Part shown: positions 1 to 8,729 of the stretch, piece by piece
Numbering within the stretch: the first letter of the stretch is position 1
How the letters are laid out: each line of letters begins with the position of its first letter
Assembly (NCBI GenBank): GCA_019351895.1
Contig: JABBOH010000005.1
Span: 1-64,000, forward strand
DNA length: 64,000 nucleotides
Direction: 5' to 3'
DNA from: Pseudomonadota bacterium
GTDB lineage: Bacteria; Pseudomonadota; Alphaproteobacteria; Acetobacterales; Acetobacteraceae
The notes under the pieces: generated by a model
Told to the model about the DNA's origin: nothing
Database searches by the model: none
What the model saw: only the letters and a program-made list of their open reading frames with translations
Translations under genes and position numbers: made by a program

Positions 1-300
1 CTCGGGCCGGTCGCTGAGGCGGTGGATGTGCCCCCGCGTCATCAGGAACTCATCACCGATCCTGCCCGGATAGAGCGTGCTCGTGCCGAAGATCACGTCG
101 CCCGCGCGCTCCGATGGACGGTACTCGTCGACCTGATAGGCGATCTCGTGCCCACGCGCCCTGAGGATCGCGGCCAAGGCGGGCTCGTCCGCGAATAGGC
201 CGCTGAGGTCGTCAAAGCGCTTCTCGTAGCGTCTCGTGCGGCCGGTCATGGCGCCGGTCTCGGCGTCTATGGAGACCCGGGCGGGAAGAGGGAGCGACAT
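1..300 (-). CDS. Cupin-type glucose-6-phosphate isomerase, N-terminal 100 residues (cut by window edge)
   Basis: Partial gene reading off the left edge. The visible 100 residues match the archaeal/cupin class of glucose-6-phosphate isomerase (PF06560): GTSTLYPG at about 72-79 is followed by GDEFLMTRGHIH at 82-93, where the two histidines are the expected first metal ligands of the cupin. Members interconvert glucose-6-phosphate and fructose-6-phosphate in the cytoplasm using a bound metal. The ATG start is supported by GGAGGG seven bases upstream. The gene diverges from the FGGY kinase at 562, which suggests a shared sugar-catabolic role. The rest of the cupin lies outside the window, so activity cannot be judged; a related cupin sugar isomerase is possible. 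Confidence 0.75.
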   Translation of the reverse strand, partial: MSLPLPARVSIDAETGAMTGRTRRYEKRFDDLSGLFADEPALAAILRARGHEIAYQVDEYRPSERAGDVIFGTSTLYPGRIGDEFLMTRGHIHRLSDRPE

Positions 301-561
301 AAGATGGCCCTCCAGGGCAGAGTGTCGGTGTTGCGCGTAGTATTGCTACACTTTCGCGTGCAAAACGCAACCTTCTGCACGACAGCGGAGCTGTTTTTGG
401 CCGAGAAGGCTTGACCTTGCGCTGGATCGCCTGTTGTATCGCTACCAACCAACAAAGCCGTGCGTCGCCGAACGCATCGGCACGGATGCTGGGAGGCGAC
501 GTCACATGAATAGGGTCATGCTCCGGCACCCCAGCGGCGACACCTCCTCCGCGGGCGGCCG
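301..561. promoter_or_regulatory. Divergent intergenic region between sugar isomerase and FGGY kinase
   Basis: About 260 bases separate the two divergent sugar genes. The segment around 330-371 is AT-richer than its surroundings. It holds a short dyad (GTAG-5-CTAC, about 337-349) and an outer inverted pair GTTGCG (330-335) / CGCAAC (366-371), which could form a shared operator. No confident -35/-10 pair was identified. A small frame with a good ribosome site sits at 506-565 and is listed separately. Confidence 0.35.
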
Positions 562-565
562 TTGA
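506..565 (+). CDS. Possible 19-codon leader peptide overlapping the kinase start
   Basis: ATG at 506 is preceded by GGGAGG eight bases upstream, a much better ribosome site than the kinase itself has. The frame encodes 19 residues (MNRVMLRHPSGDTSSAGGR) and stops with TGA at 563-565, overlapping the TTG start of the kinase at 562. This TTGA arrangement would suit termination-reinitiation coupling. The composition gives no attenuation signature, such as a run of one amino acid. It could also be chance. Confidence 0.3.
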   Translation: MNRVMLRHPSGDTSSAGGR

Positions 566-2082
566 TCCCGCGCGACCTCCTGCTCGCAATCGACGTGGGC
601 ACGGGGAGCGTTCGTGCTGCCCTGCTGACTGCCAGCGGCGAGACCCTCGGCTTCGCGGCGCAGGAGCACGAGCAGATCGTGCCGCAGTTCGGCTGGTCGG
701 AACAGCGGCCTGCCGACTGGTGGGGCGGGGCGGTCGCCGTCATCCGCCGCGTGCTTCATGGGGTGCCCGATGCCGCCGCCCGTATCGCGGCCATCGGCGC
801 TTGCGGGCAGATGCACGGCACCGTGCTCATCGATGCCGACGGCGATCCGACGCTCGACGCTGTGCCTCTGTGGAACGACAAGCGGAACCGCGCGGAGGTG
901 GATCGCTTTCTCGCGAAGCAGGACTGGCGGGCTCTATTGCCGCTTGCCGGCAATCCGCCATCCGTCGCGTGGTGGGGTTTCAAACTGCAATGGCTCAAGA
1001 CGCATCGCCCGGCCGCCTATGCGCGCGCCGCCGTCGTGCTCGCGCCCAAGGACTGGATCAACTTCAAGCTCACCGGGCAGCTTGCGATAGACGCGCCCGA
1101 AGCCTCCTGCACATACCTCTATGACGCGGAGCGCGGCGGGTGGAGCGGGCGTCTCGCCGCGCTGCTTGGCATCGACATCGCGCTGCTGCCGCCGATCCGC
1201 GAACCGCAGGAGGTGCTGGCGGGCGTCTCGCCAAGCGCGGCGGCCGAGACCGGTCTGCCTGAGGGCATTCCCGTCGTCGTCGGCATCAGCGACTATCCGG
1301 CGGCGCTGCTGGGCTCGGGCGTCAGCGCGCCGGGCCTCGCCTCCGACGTGACCGGCACCTCGACGCTCCTCACCCTCTGCACCGAGGCACCCGTACTCGA
1401 CGATGTGATAACGAATGTTCGGGGTGCAGGGCCGAACTGGTCTGCCTTCACGATCCTAGATGCGGGCGGCGACGCCATGCGCTGGGCGCGGCGCGCCTTC
1501 CACGAGAAGGCCTACGACTATGAGCGCATCGTGGCGCTGGCGGAGGGCGCGCCCGCCGGATCGGGCATGCTGCTGTTCCTGCCTTACCTCAATGGCGAGA
1601 GGCTCGGGCGCAACACCAACGCGCGCGCGCAGTTCATCGGGCTGACGAGCAGCCATGGCGCCGGGCATCTGCACCGCGCGGTGATGGAAGGCGTCGCCTT
1701 TGCAGCCGCGCGCAACCTGCGCATCATGACCGCTGGCGGAAACACGGTGGAGCGCATGGTCGCGGCTGGGGGCGGCGCAAAGACGCGCCTGTGGCTCGAG
1801 ATCAAAGCAAGCATCTATGGCTGCCCGATCGTGACGACGGCGGCCGAGGAAAGCGGCGTGCTCGGCTGTGCGATGCTGGCAGGCACGGGGATCGGTCTCT
1901 ATGCCGATCTGGCGGACGCCACCGACCGTCTTGTGCGGGTGACGGGTGAGGTGCAGCCGGTCCCCGCCTGGGCGGACATCTACGCACGGCTGGCGCCGAT
2001 CTTCGACCACGCCTACGACAACAGCCATGCCTATTGGACGATGCTCGAAGCGGCGGAAGCCGCAGCGCCGGCATCGCCCTGA
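562..2082 (+). CDS. FGGY-family carbohydrate kinase, xylulokinase-like
   Basis: A 506-residue ATP-dependent sugar kinase of the FGGY family (about 480-520 is usual). The N-terminal phosphate loop LAIDVGTGSVRAALL (about 8-22) and the GQMHG motif near residue 83 followed by PLWNDKR resemble xylulokinase, where this region holds the catalytic and substrate-binding side chains. The C-terminal actin-like lobe carries AAGGGAKTRLW (about 394-404). It probably phosphorylates a ketopentose or related ketose made by the SDR enzymes directly downstream (18-bp gap to the next gene). The assigned start is TTG with a weak ribosome site; translation may be coupled to the small upstream frame. Substrate is inferred from motif similarity and neighbours only. 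Confidence 0.85.
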   Translation: MIPRDLLLAIDVGTGSVRAALLTASGETLGFAAQEHEQIVPQFGWSEQRPADWWGGAVAVIRRVLHGVPDAAARIAAIGACGQMHGTVLIDADGDPTLDAVPLWNDKRNRAEVDRFLAKQDWRALLPLAGNPPSVAWWGFKLQWLKTHRPAAYARAAVVLAPKDWINFKLTGQLAIDAPEASCTYLYDAERGGWSGRLAALLGIDIALLPPIREPQEVLAGVSPSAAAETGLPEGIPVVVGISDYPAALLGSGVSAPGLASDVTGTSTLLTLCTEAPVLDDVITNVRGAGPNWSAFTILDAGGDAMRWARRAFHEKAYDYERIVALAEGAPAGSGMLLFLPYLNGERLGRNTNARAQFIGLTSSHGAGHLHRAVMEGVAFAAARNLRIMTAGGNTVERMVAAGGGAKTRLWLEIKASIYGCPIVTTAAEESGVLGCAMLAGTGIGLYADLADATDRLVRVTGEVQPVPAWADIYARLAPIFDHAYDNSHAYWTMLEAAEAAAPASP

Positions 2083-2100
2083 GCGGAGAGGAAGCAAAGA

Positions 2101-2883
2101 ATGCCGACACGCTATATCGATAAGTACGATTTCACGGGCCGCATCGCCGTCATCACTGGTGGCGGTCGCGGGATCGGCCTCGCCTGTGCCGAGGCGCTGG
2201 CGCAGATGGGCGCGCGTATCGTCATCCTCGAACGCGACGAAGCCATCGGTGCCGATGGTGTGGCGAAGCTCGCGGCGCAGGGGGCGAAGGCCGAATGGCG
2301 TCTCGTGGATGTGACGGACGAGGCGGCGGTCGCCGCCGCCGCCGCCGCGATCGAGCGCGATGTCGGGCCGGTCGATACGCTCATCTGTTGCGCCGGTATC
2401 GCGATCAGCGGTGTGCCCGCCGAGGATGCAACGCCCGAGCAGTGGCGCAAGGTTCTCGACATCAACCTCAACGGCGTTTTCTGGGCCTGTCAGGCCTTCG
2501 GCCGCTTCATGCTTCAGCGCCAGCGCGGCAGCATCGTGAACATCGGCTCCATGTCGGGCATCATCGTGAACAAGCCGCAGGAGCAGGCATCGTACAACGC
2601 CTCCAAGGCGGCGGTGCATCACCTGACGAAATCGCTGGCGGCGGAATGGGCCACGCGCGGCGTGCGGGTCAACGCCGTCGCGCCGACCTATATCGATACG
2701 CCGCTCACCCGTTTCGGCATGGAGGACGACGCGCTTCGGACGACATGGATCGAAATGACGCCGATGGCGCGCGTCGGTCAGCCGGACGAGATCGCCTCCG
2801 TCGTGCTGTTCCTCGCCTCGGAGGCGGCGAGCCTGCTCACGGGCAGCATCGTCGTCGCCGACGCCGGCTATACCAGCTGGTAG
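2101..2883 (+). CDS. Short-chain dehydrogenase/reductase, probably polyol or sugar dehydrogenase
   Basis: A 260-residue classical SDR. The Rossmann cofactor motif is TGGGRGIG (about 20-27), CAGIAISG is the NAG-like segment near 98, and the catalytic residues are the Ser of GSMSG and the YNASK motif (Tyr about 163, Lys about 167). An acidic residue after the second strand (ILERD) suggests NAD(H) over NADP(H). It follows the FGGY kinase by 18 bp and precedes another SDR by 10 bp, so the three are likely one operon. Oxidation of a sugar alcohol to the ketose used by the kinase is the most economical reading. The exact substrate cannot be read from sequence; reduction of a uronate is an alternative given the uxaC/uxuA locus at 17-24 kb. 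Confidence 0.8.
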   Translation: MPTRYIDKYDFTGRIAVITGGGRGIGLACAEALAQMGARIVILERDEAIGADGVAKLAAQGAKAEWRLVDVTDEAAVAAAAAAIERDVGPVDTLICCAGIAISGVPAEDATPEQWRKVLDINLNGVFWACQAFGRFMLQRQRGSIVNIGSMSGIIVNKPQEQASYNASKAAVHHLTKSLAAEWATRGVRVNAVAPTYIDTPLTRFGMEDDALRTTWIEMTPMARVGQPDEIASVVLFLASEAASLLTGSIVVADAGYTSW

Positions 2884-2893
2884 GACGGGTACA

Positions 2894-3670
2894 ATGACCG
2901 CGCAACAAAGTCCCGTGACCGCGAGCTTCGCGCCGGGTCTTTTCGCGAGCCGGAGCGTTCTCGTCTCCGGCGGATCGAGCGGGATCGGCCTTGAAATCGC
3001 GCGCGGTTTCTGCGATCTCGGTGCTCATGTCGTGGCCACGGGAAGCTCGGAGCGGAAGCTCGCGCATGATCGCGCCGAAGCCGCCAATGCCGGCATCGTC
3101 TTTGAGCACTCCGATCTCAGGGATCGCACCGCGACGGAGCGGCTGATCCTGGGCCTCGACCGTCTCGATGTTCTCATCAACACCGCAGGCATCGCTCGCC
3201 CGGATACCGAGTTCGAGACGGCCGTCTTCGAGGATGTCATGGACATCAACCTCAATGCCGCGATGCGGACGGCGATGGCGGCACGCAAGCATCTCGTCGC
3301 CACCGGCGGCTGCATCATCAATTTCGCTTCGATGCTCTCCTATCTGGCGGATGCTTCGGTGCCGGCCTATTGCGCGAGCAAAACGGGGCTGCTGGGCCTC
3401 ACGCGCGCATTGGCGCATGCCTTCGGGCCGGAGGGCGTCCGCGTGAACGCCATCGCGCCCGGCTACCACAAGACGGACATGACCAGGCCATTGTGGTCGC
3501 AGCCGCATAATCACGACGCGATCGCGCGGCATTCGGCGCTGAAGCGTTGGGGCACGACATCGGACCTCGTCGGCGCCGCCGTGTTCCTGGCGAGCCCCGC
3601 CGCGCAGTTCATCACCGGCGTCTGCCTGCCGGTGGATGGCGGCTACAGCGTGGGCGCGGCGACCGGCTGA
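2894..3670 (+). CDS. Short-chain dehydrogenase/reductase
   Basis: A 258-residue classical SDR, third gene of the kinase operon. It shows SGGSSGIG (about 25-32) as the dinucleotide loop, NTAGIARP as the conserved NAG segment, and catalytic Ser (INFASM) and Tyr/Lys (YCASK, about 157-161). The C-terminal CLPVDGGYS motif is typical of the family. The sequence after the second strand (VVATGSSERK) lacks the acidic residue of the previous gene, so cofactor preference may differ. Together the two SDRs could carry out sequential oxidation, or oxidation followed by reduction, of a sugar or polyol. Substrate unknown. Confidence 0.8.
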   Translation: MTAQQSPVTASFAPGLFASRSVLVSGGSSGIGLEIARGFCDLGAHVVATGSSERKLAHDRAEAANAGIVFEHSDLRDRTATERLILGLDRLDVLINTAGIARPDTEFETAVFEDVMDINLNAAMRTAMAARKHLVATGGCIINFASMLSYLADASVPAYCASKTGLLGLTRALAHAFGPEGVRVNAIAPGYHKTDMTRPLWSQPHNHDAIARHSALKRWGTTSDLVGAAVFLASPAAQFITGVCLPVDGGYSVGAATG

Positions 3671-3693
3671 GCAGCCGGCCGCCTGCGCCCGGG

Positions 3694-4464
3694 CTACAGC
3701 GGCCGCGTCACCTCGAAGGTCGCTACGTCGATCATGAAGCTGCCATCGGCCTCGATCGCGAAATGCCGCTGCACCGGCTCGGCCATCGCCGTCTGCAGGG
3801 CGCGGATCGCGGTCGCGAGCGGGGCAGGGGTCTGCATCCGCGCGATCCAACTCGCGAACTCCATCCGCAGCCTGTGCATGCGTGTCGCCTGCGTGATGAA
3901 TCCGGCTGCTGCCAGCGCCGCCTCCCATTCCGCCCGTGCGTAGTCGCGCACATGGGAGGTGTCGCGCAGCACCTCGACCGACTGGATGTATGTGTCGAGG
4001 ACCGGCACGCCGGGCGACACCACGTCGATGAAGACCCCACGGCCCCCGGGCTTCAGCACGCGGCGGGCTTCCCGGAGCCCCGCCGTCCAGTCGCTCCAGT
4101 GATGGGCGCTGAAGCGGGACGCCACCCAGTCGAAGCTGGCATCCGCGAAGGGCAGCGATTCCGCGCCGCCCTGCTCTGTCCGGACATTGCCGAGGCCGCG
4201 CTCGGTCGCGGCGCGGGCGACGACCGCCAGCATGTCGCGCGACAGATCATAGGCCACGACCTCGCGGACATGCGGCGCGGCTGTGAAGGCCATGTGACCG
4301 CCTCCGCAGCCAAGATCGAGCAGCCGGGCATCCTCGCTTCCCGCAAGCAGGCCCGCGAAGGCCGCCAGATCCGCCCCTTGGGCATGCACGGCGCTCTGCA
4401 GATACGCCTCCGCGCGGGGACCGAACTGCGCCGCGACGACCCGCGCCTGATCGGACCCGCTCAT
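3694..4464 (-). CDS. Class I SAM-dependent methyltransferase, UbiE/Methyltransf_11-like
   Basis: A 256-residue cytoplasmic methyltransferase with the SAM-binding motif [14 protein letters not shown] (about 48-60), an acidic motif II (VAYDLS) and a motif III region with [14 protein letters not shown]. It starts at the ATG whose ATGA overlaps the leuA stop codon (4464-4461), so it is translationally coupled to leuA. The upstream in-frame extension lies inside leuA and is not needed. The acceptor substrate is unknown; coupling to leucine biosynthesis may be only positional. It converges with the SDR gene that ends at 3670. Confidence 0.8.
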   Translation of the reverse strand: MSGSDQARVVAAQFGPRAEAYLQSAVHAQGADLAAFAGLLAGSEDARLLDLGCGGGHMAFTAAPHVREVVAYDLSRDMLAVVARAATERGLGNVRTEQGGAESLPFADASFDWVASRFSAHHWSDWTAGLREARRVLKPGGRGVFIDVVSPGVPVLDTYIQSVEVLRDTSHVRDYARAEWEAALAAAGFITQATRMHRLRMEFASWIARMQTPAPLATAIRALQTAMAEPVQRHFAIEADGSFMIDVATFEVTRPL

Positions 4465-6155
4465 GACGCGGCTCCCGAAACCGCAACTGCTCGGTTGGCG
4501 GCGCTCAGCACCGCGCGCATCGAAGCCTCGCCGCTGTCTGTGTCGATCCCGACGCCGAAGACCGAGCGCCCGTCGGGGAGAACACATTCCACATAGGCCG
4601 CAGCCTGCGTGCCGGAGCCTCGGCCAACCGCGTGCTCGTCATAATTTACGATGTCGAGCGAGACGCCGCAGCCCTTGTGGAGGGCGTCGACGAAGCTCGA
4701 CAGCGGGCCGTTGCCCTCGCCGGTGATGGTGCGGCTCTGCCCGTCGACCTCGACACGGCCGTTGAAGACGCGGGGGCCGCCGACGCGGTCGGCACCGGAC
4801 ACGGTATAGTCGATGAGGGCGATGTGGGGCGTGCCCTCCAGCCCATAGGTGCGGCGGAACGCCGACACGATGTCGGCGGTGGTGAGTTCCCTGCCGGTGC
4901 GGTCGGCGATGTCCTGCACGACCCGGCTGAAGGCGATCTGCAACCGGCGCGGCAGGCGAAGCCCCTGATCCTGCTCCAGCACCCAGGCGACGCCGCCCTT
5001 GCCGGACTGGCTGTTGACGCGGATCACCGCCTCATAGGTGCAGCCGATATCGGCGGGGTCGATCGGCAGATAAGGCACTTCCCAGGTCGCGTCGTTCTGG
5101 GTCTGGCGCGCCGCGAAGCCCTTCTTGATCGCGTCCTGATGCGAGCCCGAGAAAGCCGTGAAGACCAGTTCGCCCGCATAGGGGTGGCGCGGATGCACCG
5201 CGATCTGGTTGCAGTGCTCGACGGTGTGGACGACCTTCCGGATGTCGGAGAAGTCGAGCCCCGGATCGACGCCCTGCGTGTAGAGGTTCAGCGCCATCGT
5301 CACGATGTCGACGTTGCCGGTGCGCTCGCCATTGCCGAACAGGCAGCCTTCCACGCGGTCGGCCCCGGCCATGAGCGCGAGTTCCGCCGCCGCGATGCCC
5401 GTTCCGCGATCGTTATGAGGATGCACCGATATGATGGCGCTGTCCCGCCGCGTCATGTGCCGGCAGAACCATTCGATCTGGTCGGCGTAGATGTTGGGCG
5501 TTGCGACTTCCACGGTCGCCGGCAGGTTGAGGATGATCGGCCGCTCCGGCGTCGGCTGCCACACATCCATCACCGCCTCGCAGACTTCCAGCGCGAACTC
5601 GGTCTCGGTGAAGCTGAATGTCTCGGGCGAGTATTCGTAGGTCCAGCGCGTGCCGGGCCGCTCGTCGGTCAGCTGCTTGATGAGCTTCGTCCCCGACACG
5701 GCAAGCGCGATCGTGCCCGCGCGATCCTGGTTGAAGACGAGGCGGCGGAACAGCTCCGACGTTGCGTTGTACATATGGACGATGGCGCGATGGACGCCGT
5801 CCAGGCTGTCGATGGTGCGGCGGATGAGTTCCTCGCGGGACTGCGTCAGCACCTGGATGTCGACATCCTCGGGGATCAGCCGTCCCTCGATGAGGCTGCG
5901 GACGAAGCCGAAATCGGTCTGGGAGGCCGAGGGGAAGGCGACCTCGATCTCCTTGAAGCCGGTTTTCACCAGGAGGTCGAAGAAGCGGCTTTTGCGCTCC
6001 CCGTCCATGGGATCGATGAGGGATTGGTTGCCGTCCCGCAGATCGACCGAGCACCAGCGGGGAGGCTGGGTGAGGCGGCGGCTCGGCCATTGTCGGTCGG
6101 GCAGGTCGATGGCCGGGAAGGGTCGGTACTTTCCGGCGGGGGCGCTCAGCATCAT
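4461..6155 (-). CDS. leuA: 2-isopropylmalate synthase
   Basis: A 564-residue enzyme that condenses acetyl-CoA with 2-oxoisovalerate, the first committed step of leucine synthesis. The catalytic barrel shows [12 protein letters not shown] near residues 36-47, HPHNDRGTG near 245 and [10 protein letters not shown] near 274, which supply metal and substrate ligands. The C-terminal about 130 residues form the LeuA regulatory dimer domain, expected to give leucine feedback inhibition. Length and N-terminal layout fit the LeuA type 2 subfamily found in actinobacteria and many proteobacteria. A methyltransferase overlaps its stop by four bases. No leucine-leader attenuator could be supported upstream. 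Confidence 0.95.
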   Translation of the reverse strand: MMLSAPAGKYRPFPAIDLPDRQWPSRRLTQPPRWCSVDLRDGNQSLIDPMDGERKSRFFDLLVKTGFKEIEVAFPSASQTDFGFVRSLIEGRLIPEDVDIQVLTQSREELIRRTIDSLDGVHRAIVHMYNATSELFRRLVFNQDRAGTIALAVSGTKLIKQLTDERPGTRWTYEYSPETFSFTETEFALEVCEAVMDVWQPTPERPIILNLPATVEVATPNIYADQIEWFCRHMTRRDSAIISVHPHNDRGTGIAAAELALMAGADRVEGCLFGNGERTGNVDIVTMALNLYTQGVDPGLDFSDIRKVVHTVEHCNQIAVHPRHPYAGELVFTAFSGSHQDAIKKGFAARQTQNDATWEVPYLPIDPADIGCTYEAVIRVNSQSGKGGVAWVLEQDQGLRLPRRLQIAFSRVVQDIADRTGRELTTADIVSAFRRTYGLEGTPHIALIDYTVSGADRVGGPRVFNGRVEVDGQSRTITGEGNGPLSSFVDALHKGCGVSLDIVNYDEHAVGRGSGTQAAAYVECVLPDGRSVFGVGIDTDSGEASMRAVLSAANRAVAVSGAAS

Positions 6156-6559
6156 GGGGGCGCTCGTTTCTTTCTGGTGGTGCGTCAGGCGAGGAGGATG
6201 AGTGGTTTCGGCGAGGCTACGGTCGCGCGCTGGCCGTCAGCGGGCGCGACCGCACCGAAGTCGCGTGCCGGACAGCCTCGAAACGGGCGGGAGCGCGCCG
6301 GGCGAGGGAAAGCCGGAAATGGGGAGAGCGGGCATGGGACGGGAACTCATCACGGCGCTGTAGGCGATCCGCGCGATGCGCGGGGGCAAGCACGGCCTCT
6401 ATCAGAGAGCCGCGGTGGTAAGTCGCCCGAGAAGCGCGGAAGCGCTTACTGTGTTGCCATATGCCGTCATGGACGACGAACCTGCCCGGTTCGGCGGCGG
6501 GCGGCAACCACGCCGCCGCGCAACCGTCCCATGTCGGGCAAGCAGCCCCCTGGTTTCAC
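6156..6559. other. Gene-free 404-bp stretch upstream of leuA
   Basis: This segment lies between the leuA start and the end of the VOC gene (both on the minus strand), so it should carry the leuA promoter. I see one strong GC-rich hairpin near its right end (listed separately) and a short AAGCGCTT dyad near 6440, but no convincing -35/-10 pair and no credible gene. Confidence 0.5.
6487..6526 (-). terminator. Hairpin downstream of the VOC gene
   Basis: Outer arms CGGTT (6487-6491) and AACCG (6522-6526) enclose inner arms GGCGGCG (6493-6499) and CGCCGCC (6511-6517). The hairpin begins about 35 bases after the VOC stop codon. There is no T-tract, so it is either a weak terminator, an mRNA 3'-end stabiliser, or part of the leuA 5' region. 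Confidence 0.35.
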
Positions 6560-7012
6560 TCAGGTCGCGAAGATTTGCCGCATGTCGGCGAAGGCCTTGA
6601 ACTCCAGCGCGTTGCCCGATGGATCGAGGAAGAACATCGTCGCCTGCTCCCCCGGCTGGCCGCGGAACCGAATGTGGGGCTCGATCACGAAGCTCACTCC
6701 ACGGCTCTTGAGCCGTTCTGCGAGCGCCTCCCATTGCGGCATCGTCAGGACCACGCCGAAATGCGGCACCGGCACGTCATGCCCGTCGACGGGGTTGTGA
6801 TGGGCGTCGGCAACCGGGCCGGGCTTATGGTGAGCCACGATCTGGTGTCCGAATAGGTTGAAGTCGATCCATGTTTCGGCGCTGCGGCCTTCCGGGCAGC
6901 CGAGGACCGACCCGTAGAATTCACGCGCCGCCGCGAGATCCTGGACCGGGAAGGCGATATGGAACGGCGTTACCATCGCCGAGGTTTCGCTGAGGGGGTT
7001 GATATCATCCAT
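6560..7012 (-). CDS. VOC-family (glyoxalase/bleomycin-resistance fold) protein
   Basis: About 150 residues with the paired beta-alpha-beta-beta-beta vicinal-oxygen-chelate fold: [21 protein letters not shown] at the N-terminus and [15 protein letters not shown] at the C-terminus. The His near the N-terminus, the His of PVPHFGVV and the C-terminal Glu are at positions that usually bind a divalent metal. GGAG lies nine bases before the second in-frame ATG and directly abuts the first (7021), so I place the start at 7012. It diverges from the YghU-type gene. The reaction is unknown; a lyase or dioxygenase role is typical. Confidence 0.75.
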   Translation of the reverse strand: MDDINPLSETSAMVTPFHIAFPVQDLAAAREFYGSVLGCPEGRSAETWIDFNLFGHQIVAHHKPGPVADAHHNPVDGHDVPVPHFGVVLTMPQWEALAERLKSRGVSFVIEPHIRFRGQPGEQATMFFLDPSGNALEFKAFADMRQIFAT

Positions 7013-7170
7013 CGTCGACATCTCCAGAGGAACTGCGCCTCATCATCGTCCGGCCCGCAGCCGCTCCTTGTCAACGACCATGGCGTGAAAGCCGCCCCTC
7101 GGCATTGCGACGGGCACCATGATCGTGAGAACCTCAATCTGCCGCACCGACATCGCCTGGAGCCACGCAT

Positions 7171-8046
7171 ATGACAGACGCGCCCGAATATACTCCGCCC
7201 AAGGTCTGGACCTGGAACAGGGCGAGCGGCGGCCAGTTCGCCAACATCAACCGCCCGATCGCGGGACCTACCCATGAGAAGGAGCTGCCGGTCGGGCGCC
7301 ATCCGCTCCAGCTCTATTCGCTCGCGACCCCGAACGGCGTGAAGGTCACGGTGCTGCTCGAGGAGCTGCTGGCGCTCGGCCATACCGGCGCGGAATACGA
7401 CGCGTGGCTCGTCAAGATCAGCGAGGGCGAGCAGTTCGGCAGCGGCTTCGTCGCGGTCAATCCCAATTCCAAGATTCCGGCGCTCATGGACCGCAGCGGC
7501 CCGACGCCGATCCGGGTCTTCGAGTCGGGCGCCATTCTGACGTATCTCGCCGAGAAGTTCGGCGCCTTCCTGCCGACCGAGCCCGGCGCGCGCGCGGAGT
7601 GCCTGTCCTGGCTGTTCTGGCAGATGGGAAGCGCGCCTTACCTCGGCGGCGGCTTCGGCCATTTCTACCGCTACGCCCCGGTCAAGATCGAATACGCCAT
7701 CGACCGGTTCGCTATGGAGGCGAAACGGCAGCTCGATGTGCTCGACCGCCGGCTGGCCGAAAGCACCTATCTCGCCGGCCCCGACTACACCATCGCCGAT
7801 ATCGCGGTCTGGCCCTGGTATGGCGCCGTGGTGAAGGGCTGGACCTATGACGCGGGCGAGTTCCTGTCCGTGCAGGACTACAAGCACGTCTTGCGCTGGG
7901 CCGACGCGATTGCCGAGCGGCCCGCGGCGCAGCGCGGGCGGATGGTCAACCGCACCTTCGGCGAGCCGTCGATGCAGTTGCACGAGCGCCACGACGCCCG
8001 CGATTTCGAGACGAAGACGCAGGACAAGGTGGAGGCCGCGCCCTAG
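7171..8046 (+). CDS. yghU: Glutathione-dependent disulfide-bond oxidoreductase, YghU/Nu-class GST
   Basis: A 291-residue protein that, from memory, aligns closely along its length with E. coli YghU: VWTWNRASGGQFANINRP near the start, HEKELPVGRHPLQLYS, then thioredoxin-fold motifs VNPNSKIPAL and FESGAILTYLAEKFG, and the C-terminal LHERHDARDFE. Nu-class enzymes bind two glutathione molecules and act as disulfide-bond reductases and organic hydroperoxide reductases in the cytosol. The N-terminal extension before the thioredoxin fold is a subfamily hallmark. CTGGAG upstream serves as ribosome site. Neighbouring VOC and FMN-reductase genes suggest a small redox or detoxification group. Confidence 0.9.
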   Translation: MTDAPEYTPPKVWTWNRASGGQFANINRPIAGPTHEKELPVGRHPLQLYSLATPNGVKVTVLLEELLALGHTGAEYDAWLVKISEGEQFGSGFVAVNPNSKIPALMDRSGPTPIRVFESGAILTYLAEKFGAFLPTEPGARAECLSWLFWQMGSAPYLGGGFGHFYRYAPVKIEYAIDRFAMEAKRQLDVLDRRLAESTYLAGPDYTIADIAVWPWYGAVVKGWTYDAGEFLSVQDYKHVLRWADAIAERPAAQRGRMVNRTFGEPSMQLHERHDARDFETKTQDKVEAAP

Positions 8047-8066
8047 CCCGCGGACCGCAGCCGCCC

Positions 8067-8657
8067 TCAGTAGGGCGGCTTGCGGCGCTCGCGCTGCGCT
8101 TTCGCGGCTTCCGTCCACCACGACAGATCCTCGGCGAAGCGCCCGAACGACCGGTCGAGCGCCTGGCCCGCCGGACCCGTCGGCTGTCCCGTGGGATCGA
8201 GGGTTTCGGTGATCGGGCCCACGGTGAGCGTGCTCGAGATGACGACCATGCCCATTTCCGAGAGGATGCCGTGCCACGCGAAGCCGGCCCGCGCGCCCGC
8301 GATCCTGCCCGCCGAATAGCTGGCGATGGCCGCTGGCCGCCAGAACCATTCCTCCAGGAAATGATCGGTGAGGTTTTTCAGCCCCGGCTGGACGCCCCAG
8401 TTGTATTCGCCGGTCACGAAGACGAAGGCATCCGCCTCGCGGATCTGGGCGGCGAGCGTCTCCAGCGCCGGAGGTGCCGAGCCGCATGCGTGCTCTTTGT
8501 ACATCCGGTCGAGCATCGGCAGTTGAATGGCCTTGGCGTCGATCAACTCGGCCTGATCGCCACGCGCCGACAATCCGGCAACGATATACTGAGCGAGCCT
8601 TATGCCCGCGCGGTCGGAGCGATAGGAGCCGTAGAACACCAGAATTCGATGAGCCAT
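8067..8657 (-). CDS. NADPH-dependent FMN reductase family protein
   Basis: A 196-residue flavodoxin-like protein. FYGSYRSDRAGIRLAQYI (about 8-25) is the FMN phosphate loop and FVTGEYNWGVQPGLKNLTD (about 96-114) is the isoalloxazine-binding segment of NADPH-dependent FMN reductases (PF03358). It likely reduces FMN, quinones or related acceptors. A strong GGAGG precedes the ATG. It is convergent with the yghU-like gene, 20 bases away. Confidence 0.85.
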   Translation of the reverse strand: MAHRILVFYGSYRSDRAGIRLAQYIVAGLSARGDQAELIDAKAIQLPMLDRMYKEHACGSAPPALETLAAQIREADAFVFVTGEYNWGVQPGLKNLTDHFLEEWFWRPAAIASYSAGRIAGARAGFAWHGILSEMGMVVISSTLTVGPITETLDPTGQPTGPAGQALDRSFGRFAEDLSWWTEAAKAQRERRKPPY

Positions 8658-8729
8658 GGTCGGAGCCTCCTTGTCGTTGCAGCGCGACCTTAACGCGCGG
8701 CCGGGGTTGCGCCCATGCTGCCCGGCGGA

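Noticed and set aside
6185-6211. Minus-strand frame ending in PLILLA-stop just before leuA, suggesting a leucine leader peptide
   Set aside because: Tracing the frame upstream to the previous in-frame stop gave no ATG, GTG or TTG, and no attenuator hairpin pair could be recognised between it and leuA.
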